This document shows positions 9,421-18,226 of a stretch of 36,798 bases of DNA, piece after piece. The stretch lies in assembly GCF_019966495.1 (NCBI RefSeq), contig NZ_JAIMIA010000047.1:1-36798 (forward strand), written 5' to 3'. How positions within the stretch are numbered: the stretch's first letter is position 1; each line of letters starts with the position of its first letter. A program made the position numbers and the translations under genes. This DNA is from Tateyamaria pelophila. Lineage in GTDB: Bacteria > Pseudomonadota > Alphaproteobacteria > Rhodobacterales > Rhodobacteraceae. Under the pieces are notes generated by a model, which did not search any database, had not been told where the DNA came from, and was given only the letters and a program-made list of their open reading frames with translations.

Positions 9421-9443
9421 TATCAATACCGACTATTTTGATA
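9421..9443. promoter_or_regulatory. Inverted repeat in the LysR/dctP gap, candidate operator
   Basis: TATCAA (9421-9426), 11 bases, then TTGATA (9438-9443) is a perfect dyad. It lies between the divergent LysR gene and dctP, in AT-rich DNA 14 bases from the LysR start and 63 bases before dctP. LysR proteins bind dyads of this kind. Use by this regulator is inferred. Confidence 0.5.
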
Positions 9444-9506
9444 TTATACTCGTGAAAATTGTTGTGCAAAGCTCGCATGAAACAAAGGACTAACCGGGAG
9501 AACGAC

Positions 9507-10505
9507 ATGAACGCCTTTAATTTGAGAACATTTCTTGCGTCCGCCGCATTGGCAGGCGTGACAGCAACTTCCGCTTTTGCGGCAGACATCACCATGAACG
9601 TCGGGTTCGGCGCACCTGAAGAGTCACTCTACGGCCGTTTTGGCAAGATTTTTGAGCAGAAGGCCGAAGAATACACAAACGGCGCGATTGATGTGAAGCT
9701 GCGTTGCTGTAACCAGATCAGCTCCGAAGACGAAGCATTCAAGGCAATGCAACTGGGCACAGTCGACGGATTTTTCATCACCGCGAACAACGTGTCTCCG
9801 CACTGGCCGCTGATGGACGTAACAGTGCTGCCGTATATTTTTCAGAACAAGGACCATCTGGCAAATGTCCTCGATGGCGAAGTTGGCCAGATCATGAAAG
9901 AGAAACTACAGGCGGAAACCAGCGTGCACATGCTCGCGTTTGGCCCGGCGCTCTATCGCGATTTCTACAACTCCGTGCGCCCCGTCAACACGATGGCGGA
10001 CATGGACGGCCTGAAAATCCGCGTGCCCAAGAACGAGGTCATGATCGCCACCTTCGAAGCCTTTGGCGCAAACCCGGTGCCGCTGGCCTGGTCTGAAACA
10101 CCGACGGCACTGCAAACCGGTACGGTGGACGGCGGCGACAACGGCACGTCCTTCATTCGTGACATGAAATTCTATGAGTTCGAACCGCATCTGGTGATCC
10201 TGGAGCACTTCGTCTCCTTTGCGCCGCTCTTTGCCTCCGACAACTTCATGAAAAAGCTAAGCGATGAGCAGCGTGAGCAGATCATCCGCGCCGCAAATGA
10301 TGCCGGGGCCGAGTTCGCACTGCAGGTCGCAACCGAGACCGAAGAGATCCGCAACTGGCTCGCCACCGAAGGCGGCATGGCGATGACGACGCCGGACAAG
10401 ACAGACTTCGTAGAAGCCGCAAAAGGCGTTCAGGCGCAGTTTGCCGAACAGCGTGGCCCGGAATTCGTCGAGCTTGTTGGCATGATCCAGGCGGCGGCCG
10501 AATAA
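9507..10505 (+). CDS. dctP: TRAP transporter substrate-binding protein, DctP family
   Basis: The product has 332 residues. A Sec signal peptide ends at about residue 25 (TATSAFA-AD), leaving a periplasmic receptor. DctP-family blocks include DGLKIRVPKNEVMIATFEAF, where the Arg in KIRVP normally salt-bridges a substrate carboxylate, and WSETPTALQTGTVDGGDNG. It delivers a carboxylate solute to the DctQM membrane subunits using the sodium or proton gradient. The ATG at 9507 has GGGAG upstream; an earlier in-frame start at 9459 would bury the signal peptide. The cysteine pair in KLRCCNQ is unusual. The substrate is unknown; the downstream deacylase suggests an N-acylated amino acid. Confidence 0.9.
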   Translation: MNAFNLRTFLASAALAGVTATSAFAADITMNVGFGAPEESLYGRFGKIFEQKAEEYTNGAIDVKLRCCNQISSEDEAFKAMQLGTVDGFFITANNVSPHWPLMDVTVLPYIFQNKDHLANVLDGEVGQIMKEKLQAETSVHMLAFGPALYRDFYNSVRPVNTMADMDGLKIRVPKNEVMIATFEAFGANPVPLAWSETPTALQTGTVDGGDNGTSFIRDMKFYEFEPHLVILEHFVSFAPLFASDNFMKKLSDEQREQIIRAANDAGAEFALQVATETEEIRNWLATEGGMAMTTPDKTDFVEAAKGVQAQFAEQRGPEFVELVGMIQAAAE

Positions 10506-10518
10506 CAGGTCGATCGAA

Positions 10519-10542
10519 GGGGGCCCATGTGGCCCCCTTTTT
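10519..10542 (+). terminator. Intrinsic terminator or attenuator between dctP and dctQ
   Basis: GGGGGCC (10519-10525), a CATGT loop, GGCCCCC (10531-10537) and five T residues form a textbook Rho-independent structure 13 bases after the dctP stop. Lying inside an operon, it probably allows partial read-through so that the binding protein is made in excess over the membrane subunits. Confidence 0.85.
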
Positions 10543-10569
10543 ACGTGCCCCAACATCAAGGACGCCCCG

Positions 10570-11109
10570 ATGACAGCATTAAAGTGGCTCGAGCGACATT
10601 TCGAAGAACTGATTTGCTGTACATGTCTTGTGATTATCTCGGTCGCCGTATTTTCACAGGTCGTTGCGAGATATGTGTTTCAGGTCGCTTTGCACTGGAC
10701 CGAAGAAACCGCCTCGATGGCAATGGTCTGGGCGGTCTATACCGGTGCGTCCCTCTGCGTCCGTGAACGGTTCCACATTCGGATCATGGTCGCCGTCCAT
10801 GCGCTGCCACCACGCCTTGCCCGGTATGTTATCTTTTTGGCGGATGGGCTTTGGGCATTTTTCTGTGTCTTCATGGTGCGGGTCAGCATCGATTATCTCT
10901 ATATCTTCTGGCGCTTTCCCGAGACGTCCCCCAGCCTTGGGATCAATCAATTCTATCCACAGACGATTCTGGTGATCGGCTACACCCTGATGCTGATCCG
11001 GCTGATCCAGACCTATGTCCAATGGTACCGTGACGGGGCAGAGGGCCTGCCGGGCATGTTGAACGAAGATGGCTCTGATCCAATTGCAGATGACGAGGCC
11101 CACATATGA
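10570..11109 (+). CDS. dctQ: TRAP transporter small membrane subunit, DctQ family
   Basis: The product has 179 residues. There are four predicted membrane segments: about 15-35, 48-68, 90-112 and 132-152. The conserved HWTEETASMAMVWAVYTGAS region contains the paired acidic residues typical of DctQ. In the TRAP system this subunit forms the membrane complex with DctM. It follows dctP after the hairpin at 10519-10542, and its end overlaps the dctM start codon by 4 bases, indicating translational coupling. Confidence 0.9.
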   Translation: MTALKWLERHFEELICCTCLVIISVAVFSQVVARYVFQVALHWTEETASMAMVWAVYTGASLCVRERFHIRIMVAVHALPPRLARYVIFLADGLWAFFCVFMVRVSIDYLYIFWRFPETSPSLGINQFYPQTILVIGYTLMLIRLIQTYVQWYRDGAEGLPGMLNEDGSDPIADDEAHI

Positions 11110-12395
11110 GCCCCCTTGCCATTCTCGCGATCAGCTTCGTCGTTCTCACGATCATGGGTATTCCCCTATTCGTTGCTGTGGGTCTGACCACCGCTGTCGC
11201 GATTTATCTCATCGACATCCCCTACACACTTATGGCGCAGACCGGCTACGGCAGTCTGACGCCGTTTCCGCTGCTGACCATCCCCCTCTTTGTCCTGGCC
11301 GGGCGATTGATGGAAGTGGGCGGCATGGCCAACCGCATGATCGGGATTGCGACGGCCCTTGTCGGTGCCTATCGCGGGTCAATGGGGTTGGTGACAGTCT
11401 TTGCCTGTATGCTGTTTGCGGCCCTGTCGGGCTCCGGCCCCGCCACCACGGCGGCCATCGGATCCGTGACCGTACCCGCAATGAAGCGCGAAGGCTATGA
11501 CGTTCCCTTTGCTGCCGCGATTACGGCCAGCGCAGGCGCGCTGGGCAGCCTCATTCCACCGTCGAACCTGCTGATCATCTACGGTCTGGTCTCGGAAACG
11601 TCGATCCCGCGGCTGTTTCTGGCGGGTCTTTTGCCCGGTCTCATGGTCACAATTCTGCTGATGATCACGACATACATCATCGCGCGCCGTCGCGGCTATG
11701 GCGGCGATGGCGACCCGTTTGCCTGGGGACCGTTCCTCAAGGCGGCCTGGGATGGGAAATGGTCCATCGGCGCGCCTGTGCTGATCCTTGGCGGTATCTA
11801 TGGCGGGGCCTTCACCCCGACCGAAGCCGCGGGCGTGGCCGTGTTCTATTCCCTCTTTGTCGGTGTGTTTATCTATCGCGAACTGACGCTGAAAAAGCTG
11901 ATCGACGCGCTACGGTTTACCGCTCTGCTGACCGGTATCCTGATCTTGCTGACACCGACGCTGGCCTTCGGACAGCTCACCGCGTTTTTCGATGTACCCG
12001 CCGCCGTACAAGAGGGCATCACATCGATCACCGAGAACAAGTATCTCGTGCTTCTGCTGATCGGTATCTTCTATATCTTCATCGGCACATTTATGGAATC
12101 ACTGGCGCAGATCGTGCTGTTCACCGCCGTATTCCTGCCGCTCGTGACGTCGATTGGCGTTGATCCGGTGATGTTCGGCATCTTTACAGTCATCACCTGC
12201 GAGATCGGTTTTCTGACGCCGCCTCTGGGCGCGAACTTGACGGTCGCTGCGCGTATCTCGAACATCTCGATCGAACGTATCTCGGTCGCTGTGCTGCCCT
12301 TCATCGGGGCCTATATCATCGGCATGCTGATATTGATCGGATTCCCCGATATCGCGACGCTCTTGCCCAACTGGCTGTATGGTCCTGCGCTTTAG
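11106..12395 (+). CDS. dctM: TRAP transporter large membrane subunit, DctM family
   Basis: The product has 429 residues and is strongly hydrophobic with about twelve membrane segments. Family blocks are visible: the PLFVLAGRLMEVGGMANRMI region, the loop SGSGPATTAAIGSVTVPAMKREGYD, the PPSNLLIIYG hairpin and YGGAFTPTEAAGVAVFYSLF. This is the elevator-type transport subunit that moves substrate with sodium or protons. It overlaps dctQ by ATGA. The deacylase gene starts 12 bases downstream, so transporter and enzyme are very probably co-transcribed. Confidence 0.93.
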   Translation: MSPLAILAISFVVLTIMGIPLFVAVGLTTAVAIYLIDIPYTLMAQTGYGSLTPFPLLTIPLFVLAGRLMEVGGMANRMIGIATALVGAYRGSMGLVTVFACMLFAALSGSGPATTAAIGSVTVPAMKREGYDVPFAAAITASAGALGSLIPPSNLLIIYGLVSETSIPRLFLAGLLPGLMVTILLMITTYIIARRRGYGGDGDPFAWGPFLKAAWDGKWSIGAPVLILGGIYGGAFTPTEAAGVAVFYSLFVGVFIYRELTLKKLIDALRFTALLTGILILLTPTLAFGQLTAFFDVPAAVQEGITSITENKYLVLLLIGIFYIFIGTFMESLAQIVLFTAVFLPLVTSIGVDPVMFGIFTVITCEIGFLTPPLGANLTVAARISNISIERISVAVLPFIGAYIIGMLILIGFPDIATLLPNWLYGPAL

Positions 12396-12407
12396 GGAGG
12401 TATCGCA

Positions 12408-14015
12408 ATGTATGATCTGGTTCTGAAAGGCGGCGAAGTTTTTGATGGCTCCGGCGGCAGCAGTTTCATTGGCGACGTGGCCGTGAAGGATGGCATGATC
12501 GCAGCGATAGAGCCAAGCGGCACCCTTCAAATCACGGCTGCTGAGGACGTGATCGATGTGTCAGGGTTGGTGGTGTCGCCCGGATTCGTCGACATGCACA
12601 CCCATTCCGATTTCACGCTGATCGCCGATGGCCGCGCGGAAAGCCAGGTGCATCAGGGCGTCACGACCGAGGTGATCGGGCAGTGCGGCGCAAGCTGTGC
12701 GCCCGTGAATTCCAAAGACGACATTCGCCGCGTTGCCCCATGGTACACGGACAAGGCCACGCACAAACCCTGGCTGGGTTTTGGCGATTATCTGGACGTT
12801 CTGGACGCAACCCAGCTTGGCGTGAACGTGATGGCCTTTGTCGGCCACGGCACCATTCACCGCGCTGTTGTGGGCGGCGAATTGCATCCCGGCGAGGCGG
12901 ATGACGTGAAGCAAATGGCCCGCCTTGTTGATCAATGCATGGACGAAGGGGCCGGTGGGTTTTCCTCGGGCCTCGAATACTTCCCCGGCATATTGGCCGC
13001 TCCTGAACATCTGGTGCCGCTGTGCGAGGTCGCGGCCAAGTATAAACGCCTCTATGCCACCCATGTGCGCAATCGTGACACCCACTACGATCTGGGATTT
13101 GCCGAAGCGATTGCGACGGCCCGCCAATCCGGAGCCAAGCTACAGATCAGTCATATTCAGCCTAAGTTCGGGGCGCCAGACTATGCGATGGAGCACACGC
13201 TGGAAATGATCGAAACAGCGCGGCGTTACGATACTGACATCGCCTTCGACGTTATTCCACATGATTGGAACAACACGCTGATGGCGGCGATCTTGCCGAA
13301 ATGGGCGCAGGCTGGAACGCTCGATGATATCCTCAAACGCCTTGCCGACCCCGAGCAACGCGAAAGGATCAAGGCCAATCCACAACCGATGTGGTTGATC
13401 GTGAAAGCCGAGAAGTGGTCCGATATCGTGGTGCTGAACGCGACCCACAACAAGGATCTGGTGGGTATGGATTTTGCCGAGATTGGCCGGATGCGCAATT
13501 GCCACCCATACGATGCCGTACTCGATATTCTACTGGAAGAGGGCGATGACCTCATGTCGTGCATGTGGGCATCAAAGTCATTTCAGGACAGCGACATTGA
13601 TCTGTGTTTGCATCAACCCGAATGCGCTGTGATTTCCGACACCGTCGCCACAGCAAACGAAGGCGTGCTCAAGGACCACCTTGGCTCTTTGACCGGGTAC
13701 GGATGGGCCGCGCGGTTCTTGCAATACTACGTGAGAGACCGGGGTATTCTGACGCTCGCTGAAGGGATCGCAAAGCTGACCTCTGTCCCTGCGGCCCGGC
13801 TTGGGTTGAAGAACCGCGGGGTGCTCAAGGTCGGATATCATGCGGATGTATGCGTTTTTGATAAGGTCAATATCGCGAGCAATGCCACCGCAAAAAACCC
13901 GCGCCGTTATGCGTCAGGCATATGCCATGTCGCTGTGAACGGCCACCTCGCGATGCGCGACGGCGCGCGCGTGCCGGTGAATGCAGGCCGGGTCATTCGC
14001 GAATTCGCTGTCTGA
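12408..14015 (+). CDS. N-acyl-D-amino-acid deacylase-like amidohydrolase
   Basis: The product has 535 residues, within the D-aminoacylase range. Amidohydrolase-superfamily features are clear: the metal motif HTHSDF near residue 64, a Cys in GVTTEVIGQCG (the zinc-binding Cys position of D-aminoacylases), EGAGGFSSGLEYFPG, THVRNRD, LQISHIQ and the C-terminal GVLKVGYHADVCVF. D-aminoacylases hydrolyse N-acyl-D-amino acids to a fatty or short acid and a D-amino acid; relatives act on N-acyl-D-Glu or D-Asp. The true substrate is not evident. GGGAGG precedes the ATG, and the gene is the last of the TRAP operon, so it probably processes the imported compound. It converges with allE across 112 bases in which I see no clear terminator. 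Confidence 0.75.
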   Translation: MYDLVLKGGEVFDGSGGSSFIGDVAVKDGMIAAIEPSGTLQITAAEDVIDVSGLVVSPGFVDMHTHSDFTLIADGRAESQVHQGVTTEVIGQCGASCAPVNSKDDIRRVAPWYTDKATHKPWLGFGDYLDVLDATQLGVNVMAFVGHGTIHRAVVGGELHPGEADDVKQMARLVDQCMDEGAGGFSSGLEYFPGILAAPEHLVPLCEVAAKYKRLYATHVRNRDTHYDLGFAEAIATARQSGAKLQISHIQPKFGAPDYAMEHTLEMIETARRYDTDIAFDVIPHDWNNTLMAAILPKWAQAGTLDDILKRLADPEQRERIKANPQPMWLIVKAEKWSDIVVLNATHNKDLVGMDFAEIGRMRNCHPYDAVLDILLEEGDDLMSCMWASKSFQDSDIDLCLHQPECAVISDTVATANEGVLKDHLGSLTGYGWAARFLQYYVRDRGILTLAEGIAKLTSVPAARLGLKNRGVLKVGYHADVCVFDKVNIASNATAKNPRRYASGICHVAVNGHLAMRDGARVPVNAGRVIREFAV

Positions 14016-14127
14016 CCACCCCGTCAAAAAACCGGAATGCGTGCCGCGCTTGGGCGACAGCGCTTGAACAAGATGATGCGACGCTTCACCCGGCGCGCGC
14101 CTTGTCTTGGGATGTCCGACGATGCCT

Positions 14128-14964
14128 CTAGGGTTGTCGTGCGGACAGGCGCAGGCCCATGTGACGATTGACGTCTTTGTAGAGAAGATAGCGGAATTTA
14201 CCCGGGCCACCGGCATAACAGGCTTGCGGGCAAAAGGCGCGCAGCCACATATAGTCGCCCGCTTCGACCTCGACCCAGTCACTGTTCAGGCGGTAAACCG
14301 CCTTGCCTTCAAGCACATAAAGCCCATGCTCCATCACATGCGTTTCCAGAAACGGGATCACCGCGCCCGGTTCAAACGTCACGATGGTGACATGCATATC
14401 GTGGCGCAGATCGTTGGGATCGACAAAGCGGGTCGTGCCCCATTTTCCCTCGGTACCCGGCATGATCGTCGGTGCGATATCCTTTTCATTCGCGATGATC
14501 ACATCGGGATGATCCAGCCCCGGCACCGCCTCATAGGCTTTGCGTATCCAGTGAAAGCGCAGGATCTCGTCGGTCGTGTTGTGCAGCGCCCAGTCCGTCG
14601 AGGGCGGCAAAAAGGCATACCCGCCTTCCTCAAGGCTGTGCGTTACCCCCGCAATCGTCAGCGTCGCTGTCCCTTCGACGACAAACAAAACGCCCTCGGC
14701 TCCTGAATCGGATTCCGGCTGATCGGAACCGCCACCGGGCGAAACTTCCATGATGTATTGCGAAAACGTTTCCGCAAATCCGGTCATGGGGCGGGCGATA
14801 ATCCAAAGCCGGGTCTTATCCCAGAATGGCAGAAAGCTGGTCACGATGTCGCGCATCGTCCCCTTCGGGATGACGGCGTAAGCATCCGTAAAGACGGCCC
14901 TGTCGGTCAAGAGCTGGTCTTGGCCAGGATGCCCGCCGTTTGGGGCAAAATACTTCGCTGTCAT
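14128..14964 (-). CDS. allE: (S)-ureidoglycine aminohydrolase (bicupin)
   Basis: The product has 278 residues. This manganese-dependent bicupin converts (S)-ureidoglycine to (S)-ureidoglycolate and ammonia after allantoate is opened. The C-terminal cupin is highly characteristic: ETHVMEHGLYVLEGKAVYRL, then WVEVEAGDYMWLRAFCPQAC and GGPGKFRYLLYKDVNRHM, very close to the E. coli AllE tail as I recall it. His, Glu and Gln metal ligands are present in ETHVMEHG and FCPQ. The N-terminal cupin is also intact. It is downstream of guaD on the same strand but separated by 168 bases carrying an inverted repeat, so it may have its own promoter. Allantoate amidohydrolase and allantoinase are not in the window. 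Confidence 0.92.
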   Translation of the reverse strand: MTAKYFAPNGGHPGQDQLLTDRAVFTDAYAVIPKGTMRDIVTSFLPFWDKTRLWIIARPMTGFAETFSQYIMEVSPGGGSDQPESDSGAEGVLFVVEGTATLTIAGVTHSLEEGGYAFLPPSTDWALHNTTDEILRFHWIRKAYEAVPGLDHPDVIIANEKDIAPTIMPGTEGKWGTTRFVDPNDLRHDMHVTIVTFEPGAVIPFLETHVMEHGLYVLEGKAVYRLNSDWVEVEAGDYMWLRAFCPQACYAGGPGKFRYLLYKDVNRHMGLRLSARQP

Positions 14965-15049
14965 TGGTTGTCTGTCCTGTCGTACTGCGGTTTGATCCGT
15001 TTATGAGCCGGACCGCCCAAGCAAACCACCCGTATTTGCCAAGCAGCAC

Positions 15050-15071
15050 TTATCGTATCTGTTTGATAATG
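15050..15071. promoter_or_regulatory. TTATCG..TTGATAATG motif upstream of allE, candidate regulator site
   Basis: TTATCG (15050-15055) and TTGATAATG (15063-15071) contain the dyad TTATC-N10-GATAA, about 85 bases upstream of the allE start. The same two words occur in the xdhA/LysR gap at 22993-22998 and 23020-23028. This is the only obvious structure in the 168-base gap between guaD and allE. Confidence 0.4.
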
Positions 15072-15132
15072 GATGCAGATATTCCCAAATCCACCAAATG
15101 GCACCCGATCTCGTCGCCGAAAACAAACGGGA

Positions 15133-16521
15133 TCAGTATATCGGGAACACGGCGGAAATATCCGTATTTTCCAGATTGTCCTCTCTGGACGTGACCGAAT
15201 TTTCATCCGTATCGACGTGTCGAGACAGGGTCGCCTTGCACGGCACACCGTTGACATAAACCTCTGCGATGGCGCGATCATCGCCCATCATTTGCAGGAT
15301 GAACAGTTCCTCGGCCAGACTCCCGGCGCGCTCCATGCGCAAGGCCATCGCATCCGTACTTTGCGAATTCAGGACGACAATGTCGGCCTCCGTTCCGGCA
15401 TCCAGCGTGCCGATTTTGTCCTCAAGCCCCAGAACACAGGCGTTGCCGCGCGTAACCCAATGAAACGCCTGCAACGGGTGCAGCGATTGTCCTTGCAACT
15501 GAAGCACCTTGTACCCTTCGTTCAGTGTTTGCAGCATCGAATAGCTTGTGCCCGCGCCAACATCCGTGGCGATCCCGTTGGTGATGCCTTTTGCCCGCAA
15601 ACCAGCGTTGTCAAACAGCCCGCTCCCCAAGAACAGGTTGGACGTCGGGCAAAAGACCGGGTGCGCGCCCGTTTCGACCAACGCATCGATCTCGCGCGGT
15701 TTGAGGTGAATGGAATGGCCAAGCAGCGCGTTTTCGCGCAACAGCCCATAGGACTGATAAACGTCGAGATAGTCACGCGCTTGCGGGTAGAGTTCGGCAG
15801 TAAAAGAAATCTCGTCATGGTTCTCCGACAGATGCGTCTGGATGTGACAGTCGGGATGCTCAGACGCGAGGGCCTGTGCCATCTCCATCTGTGCGGGAGA
15901 GGACGTGATCGCAAAGCGGGGTGTGATGACATAGCTGTTGCGCCCGGTCCCCTGCCACTGTTCGATCAGCGCCTTGGTGTCGTCATATCCAGACTGTGGC
16001 GTATCGCGCAGACCGTCCGGCGCATTCCGATCCATCAGGACCTTGCCCCCCAGCATCCGCATTCCCCGGCTCGAGGCTTCGGAAAAGAAAGCATCTGCCG
16101 AGGTTTTATGGACCGAGCAAAAGGCAACTGCAGATGTCGTGCCATGCGCGATCAACTGATCAAAAAACTTCGACGCCATCCGGGCGCTGTGATCCGGATC
16201 GGCATATCGGGTTTCTTCGGGAAAGGTGTAATTGTTCAGCCAATCCAGAAGTTGCGACCCCCAGGACGCGATCACCTGCACCTGTGGAAAGTGGATATGC
16301 GTGTCGATGAACCCGGCCATCATCAGATGTGGCCGGTGATCCGTAACCGGCGTCGATGGTGCGGCGCTGCGGAGCGCGTCAAATGTGCCGAGCCTCTGAA
16401 TGGTCCCGTCCTTGATCAGCACTGCGCCATCTTCGAGGTACGTATAGGCACTGGCGTCATCACCATCGCGCGGTTCGCGATGAAACGTCAGCACACGTCC
16501 ACGGAGCAATTTCTGGGTCAT
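15133..16521 (-). CDS. guaD: Guanine deaminase
   Basis: The product has 462 residues. It hydrolyses guanine to xanthine and ammonia, feeding xanthine dehydrogenase encoded upstream. Amidohydrolase metal motifs are present: GFIDTHIHFPQ near residue 79, THLSENHDEI, GHSIHLKPREIDAL, and the GuaD-typical CPTSNLFLGSGLF and ATDVGAGTSYSML, whose Asp completes the zinc site. An in-frame start further upstream at 16536 is less likely than the ATG at 16521, which has GGTGA about eight bases before it. It follows the purine permease after a strong hairpin at 16553-16572. Confidence 0.93.
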   Translation of the reverse strand: MTQKLLRGRVLTFHREPRDGDDASAYTYLEDGAVLIKDGTIQRLGTFDALRSAAPSTPVTDHRPHLMMAGFIDTHIHFPQVQVIASWGSQLLDWLNNYTFPEETRYADPDHSARMASKFFDQLIAHGTTSAVAFCSVHKTSADAFFSEASSRGMRMLGGKVLMDRNAPDGLRDTPQSGYDDTKALIEQWQGTGRNSYVITPRFAITSSPAQMEMAQALASEHPDCHIQTHLSENHDEISFTAELYPQARDYLDVYQSYGLLRENALLGHSIHLKPREIDALVETGAHPVFCPTSNLFLGSGLFDNAGLRAKGITNGIATDVGAGTSYSMLQTLNEGYKVLQLQGQSLHPLQAFHWVTRGNACVLGLEDKIGTLDAGTEADIVVLNSQSTDAMALRMERAGSLAEELFILQMMGDDRAIAEVYVNGVPCKATLSRHVDTDENSVTSREDNLENTDISAVFPIY

Positions 16522-16552
16522 TCGTTGTCTCACCACATGCGAGGGGATGTCA

Positions 16553-16572
16553 GGGCGGCAGACCTGCCGCCC
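16553..16572 (-). terminator. Hairpin between purine permease and guaD
   Basis: GGGCGGCAG (16553-16561) and CTGCCGCCC (16564-16572) form a perfect 9-base stem with a minimal loop in the 60-base gap. No T-tract follows on the minus strand, so it may stabilise or process the mRNA rather than fully stop transcription before guaD. Confidence 0.5.
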
Positions 16573-16581
16573 CCGTGTGCT

Positions 16582-18183
16582 TTACGCCTGTTGGGCAGGC
16601 GTATCATCATCGATCAAATCCGGTTCGTCCGGGACGATGATCCGATGCTCAAGATCCTCTTTCGGCGCAACGGCCGGATAAACATAGAGGAACGCGCCGA
16701 TGATCAGATACCCGATGGTGATACCGTCCAATTGCGGCAATTGCAGCGTATTTGCATGAATAATGCCAACCGAAGACATCACCGCCGCAGCCAGAGCAAA
16801 CCCACCAGCCATCTTGAACCGCCCGTCGATCACATCCGCCACGATGGCACCCCAGACCAGGCCAGTGATGATCGCACCCTGGCTCAGGGCGAGGTGGCCC
16901 TCGTAATATGCACCGTTCATCAGCAAGGCGGCTGTCAGATTTTCATCGCCCAGCGCAGGCAGTCCTTCGACGCCAGATGCGCTCAATGAATTCATCAGAG
17001 CCCCCCATTTGATCATCAGGAACGCGGAGATATGCGGTAAAATCGCAAAGGAGACGGCGGCCATGTGCAAAGGCTTCACGGCCCACGCCGTATTCGTGAT
17101 CAGGCTGACCGATACAAAAACCAGGACGGGCGCAGCGGCGGCAATCGGAATGAGACCCGCAAAGAACGACAGGAACCCAAAGAACGCGGCGGCGGCGATC
17201 ACCAGGGCAACGCCCACGATGTAACCCGCATGCGCGTCCATCCGTTTGTAGGCGGGATGGCCGATATATACGGTCGTCGGAAACGGCGAGCCAAAGAGCG
17301 CGCCGATCATCGTGCCTGCACCATCCGTGACCTGACACAAGCCCACCGGATAACTGTCGCCAGCGGCCTCGGCCGATTCCACGTTATTCATCGTTTCGAT
17401 GAAGTTGTAGATTTGAACCGGGATCAAGACGAGGAACAACTCGGGGTTCGCGAAAAGGTACTGCACCCCGGCGATCAAATCGCCAAAATATGGAACGGGT
17501 GGATAGAAACCGATGCCGCTGACGTCAAAGCTGGACTGGCCCAACACGATTGCGATGACTGTACCGGCACCGATCGCCACAAGGCCCGCTGGCAGGTTAC
17601 CGGGCAACCGGAACCGCCCGATCAATCCCCAAAGGATGAACAAAAGCGACGTGAAACCGATGATCGGATGCTCGAAGATCTGCGCCAACGGGACGGATCC
17701 GATAAACACCAATGCGATCCCGCACAACGTACCCAACATCCCGGCCCGTGGCGTAATCCGTTTGAGATACGGCCCGACGATGGCACCCAGCGCCGCCACG
17801 ATACCGCCGATGAAGCCCGCGCCAATGCCGACCTGCCAGGCCAGCAGCGGGTCTTGTGTGGCCCAATAGATCGGCCCGATCACGCCGAACAGGTAAACGA
17901 ACATCACAGGTGTCGAGATACCGTATGGCAAGGCCGTAACGTCCTTGCCCTGCTTGTTCGCAGCCCATTTGGCGAGGTAGGTATAGACGGCAACCCCTGC
18001 CAGGATGGCAATGGCGGCCCCCGGAACGATACGTCCGAACACGATCTCGGTCGGCATTTGAAATACAAACTGGCAAACCCCGGTCAGGATCAGCAAATTG
18101 ACAAGGTTGTCGGTAAACAGCGCCCAAAACGCGCTGAAATCGCTGCGTGTGAACAGCTTGTAGCTATAGGTTCTACCGTCCAT
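16582..18183 (-). CDS. Purine (xanthine/uracil-type, NCS2-like) permease
   Basis: The product has 533 residues and is a polytopic membrane protein with roughly twelve or more hydrophobic segments from residue 20 onward. Blocks such as LFTDNLVNLLILTGVCQFVF, GKDVTALPYGISTPVMFVYL and GAGTMIGALFGSPFPTTVYI resemble nucleobase transporters of the NCS2 superfamily; the last corresponds to the region with the conserved T-x-Y motif. Its place between xdhC and guaD supports uptake of guanine, xanthine or hypoxanthine. The start is the ATG at 18183 with GAGGAGA upstream, 43 bases after the xdhC stop. A longer open frame from 18297 would overlap xdhC and has no such site. Confidence 0.8.
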   Translation of the reverse strand: MDGRTYSYKLFTRSDFSAFWALFTDNLVNLLILTGVCQFVFQMPTEIVFGRIVPGAAIAILAGVAVYTYLAKWAANKQGKDVTALPYGISTPVMFVYLFGVIGPIYWATQDPLLAWQVGIGAGFIGGIVAALGAIVGPYLKRITPRAGMLGTLCGIALVFIGSVPLAQIFEHPIIGFTSLLFILWGLIGRFRLPGNLPAGLVAIGAGTVIAIVLGQSSFDVSGIGFYPPVPYFGDLIAGVQYLFANPELFLVLIPVQIYNFIETMNNVESAEAAGDSYPVGLCQVTDGAGTMIGALFGSPFPTTVYIGHPAYKRMDAHAGYIVGVALVIAAAAFFGFLSFFAGLIPIAAAAPVLVFVSVSLITNTAWAVKPLHMAAVSFAILPHISAFLMIKWGALMNSLSASGVEGLPALGDENLTAALLMNGAYYEGHLALSQGAIITGLVWGAIVADVIDGRFKMAGGFALAAAVMSSVGIIHANTLQLPQLDGITIGYLIIGAFLYVYPAVAPKEDLEHRIIVPDEPDLIDDDTPAQQA

Positions 18184-18226
18184 GACGGTCTCCTCTTCTG
18201 ATGTGACCGGCCTTCGACCTTTTGCG

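Noticed and set aside
15073-16989. 638-codon open frame on the plus strand
   Set aside because: It is antisense to guaD and the purine permease, both of which carry clear family motifs; the translation is rich in Arg, His and Gln with no recognisable domain.
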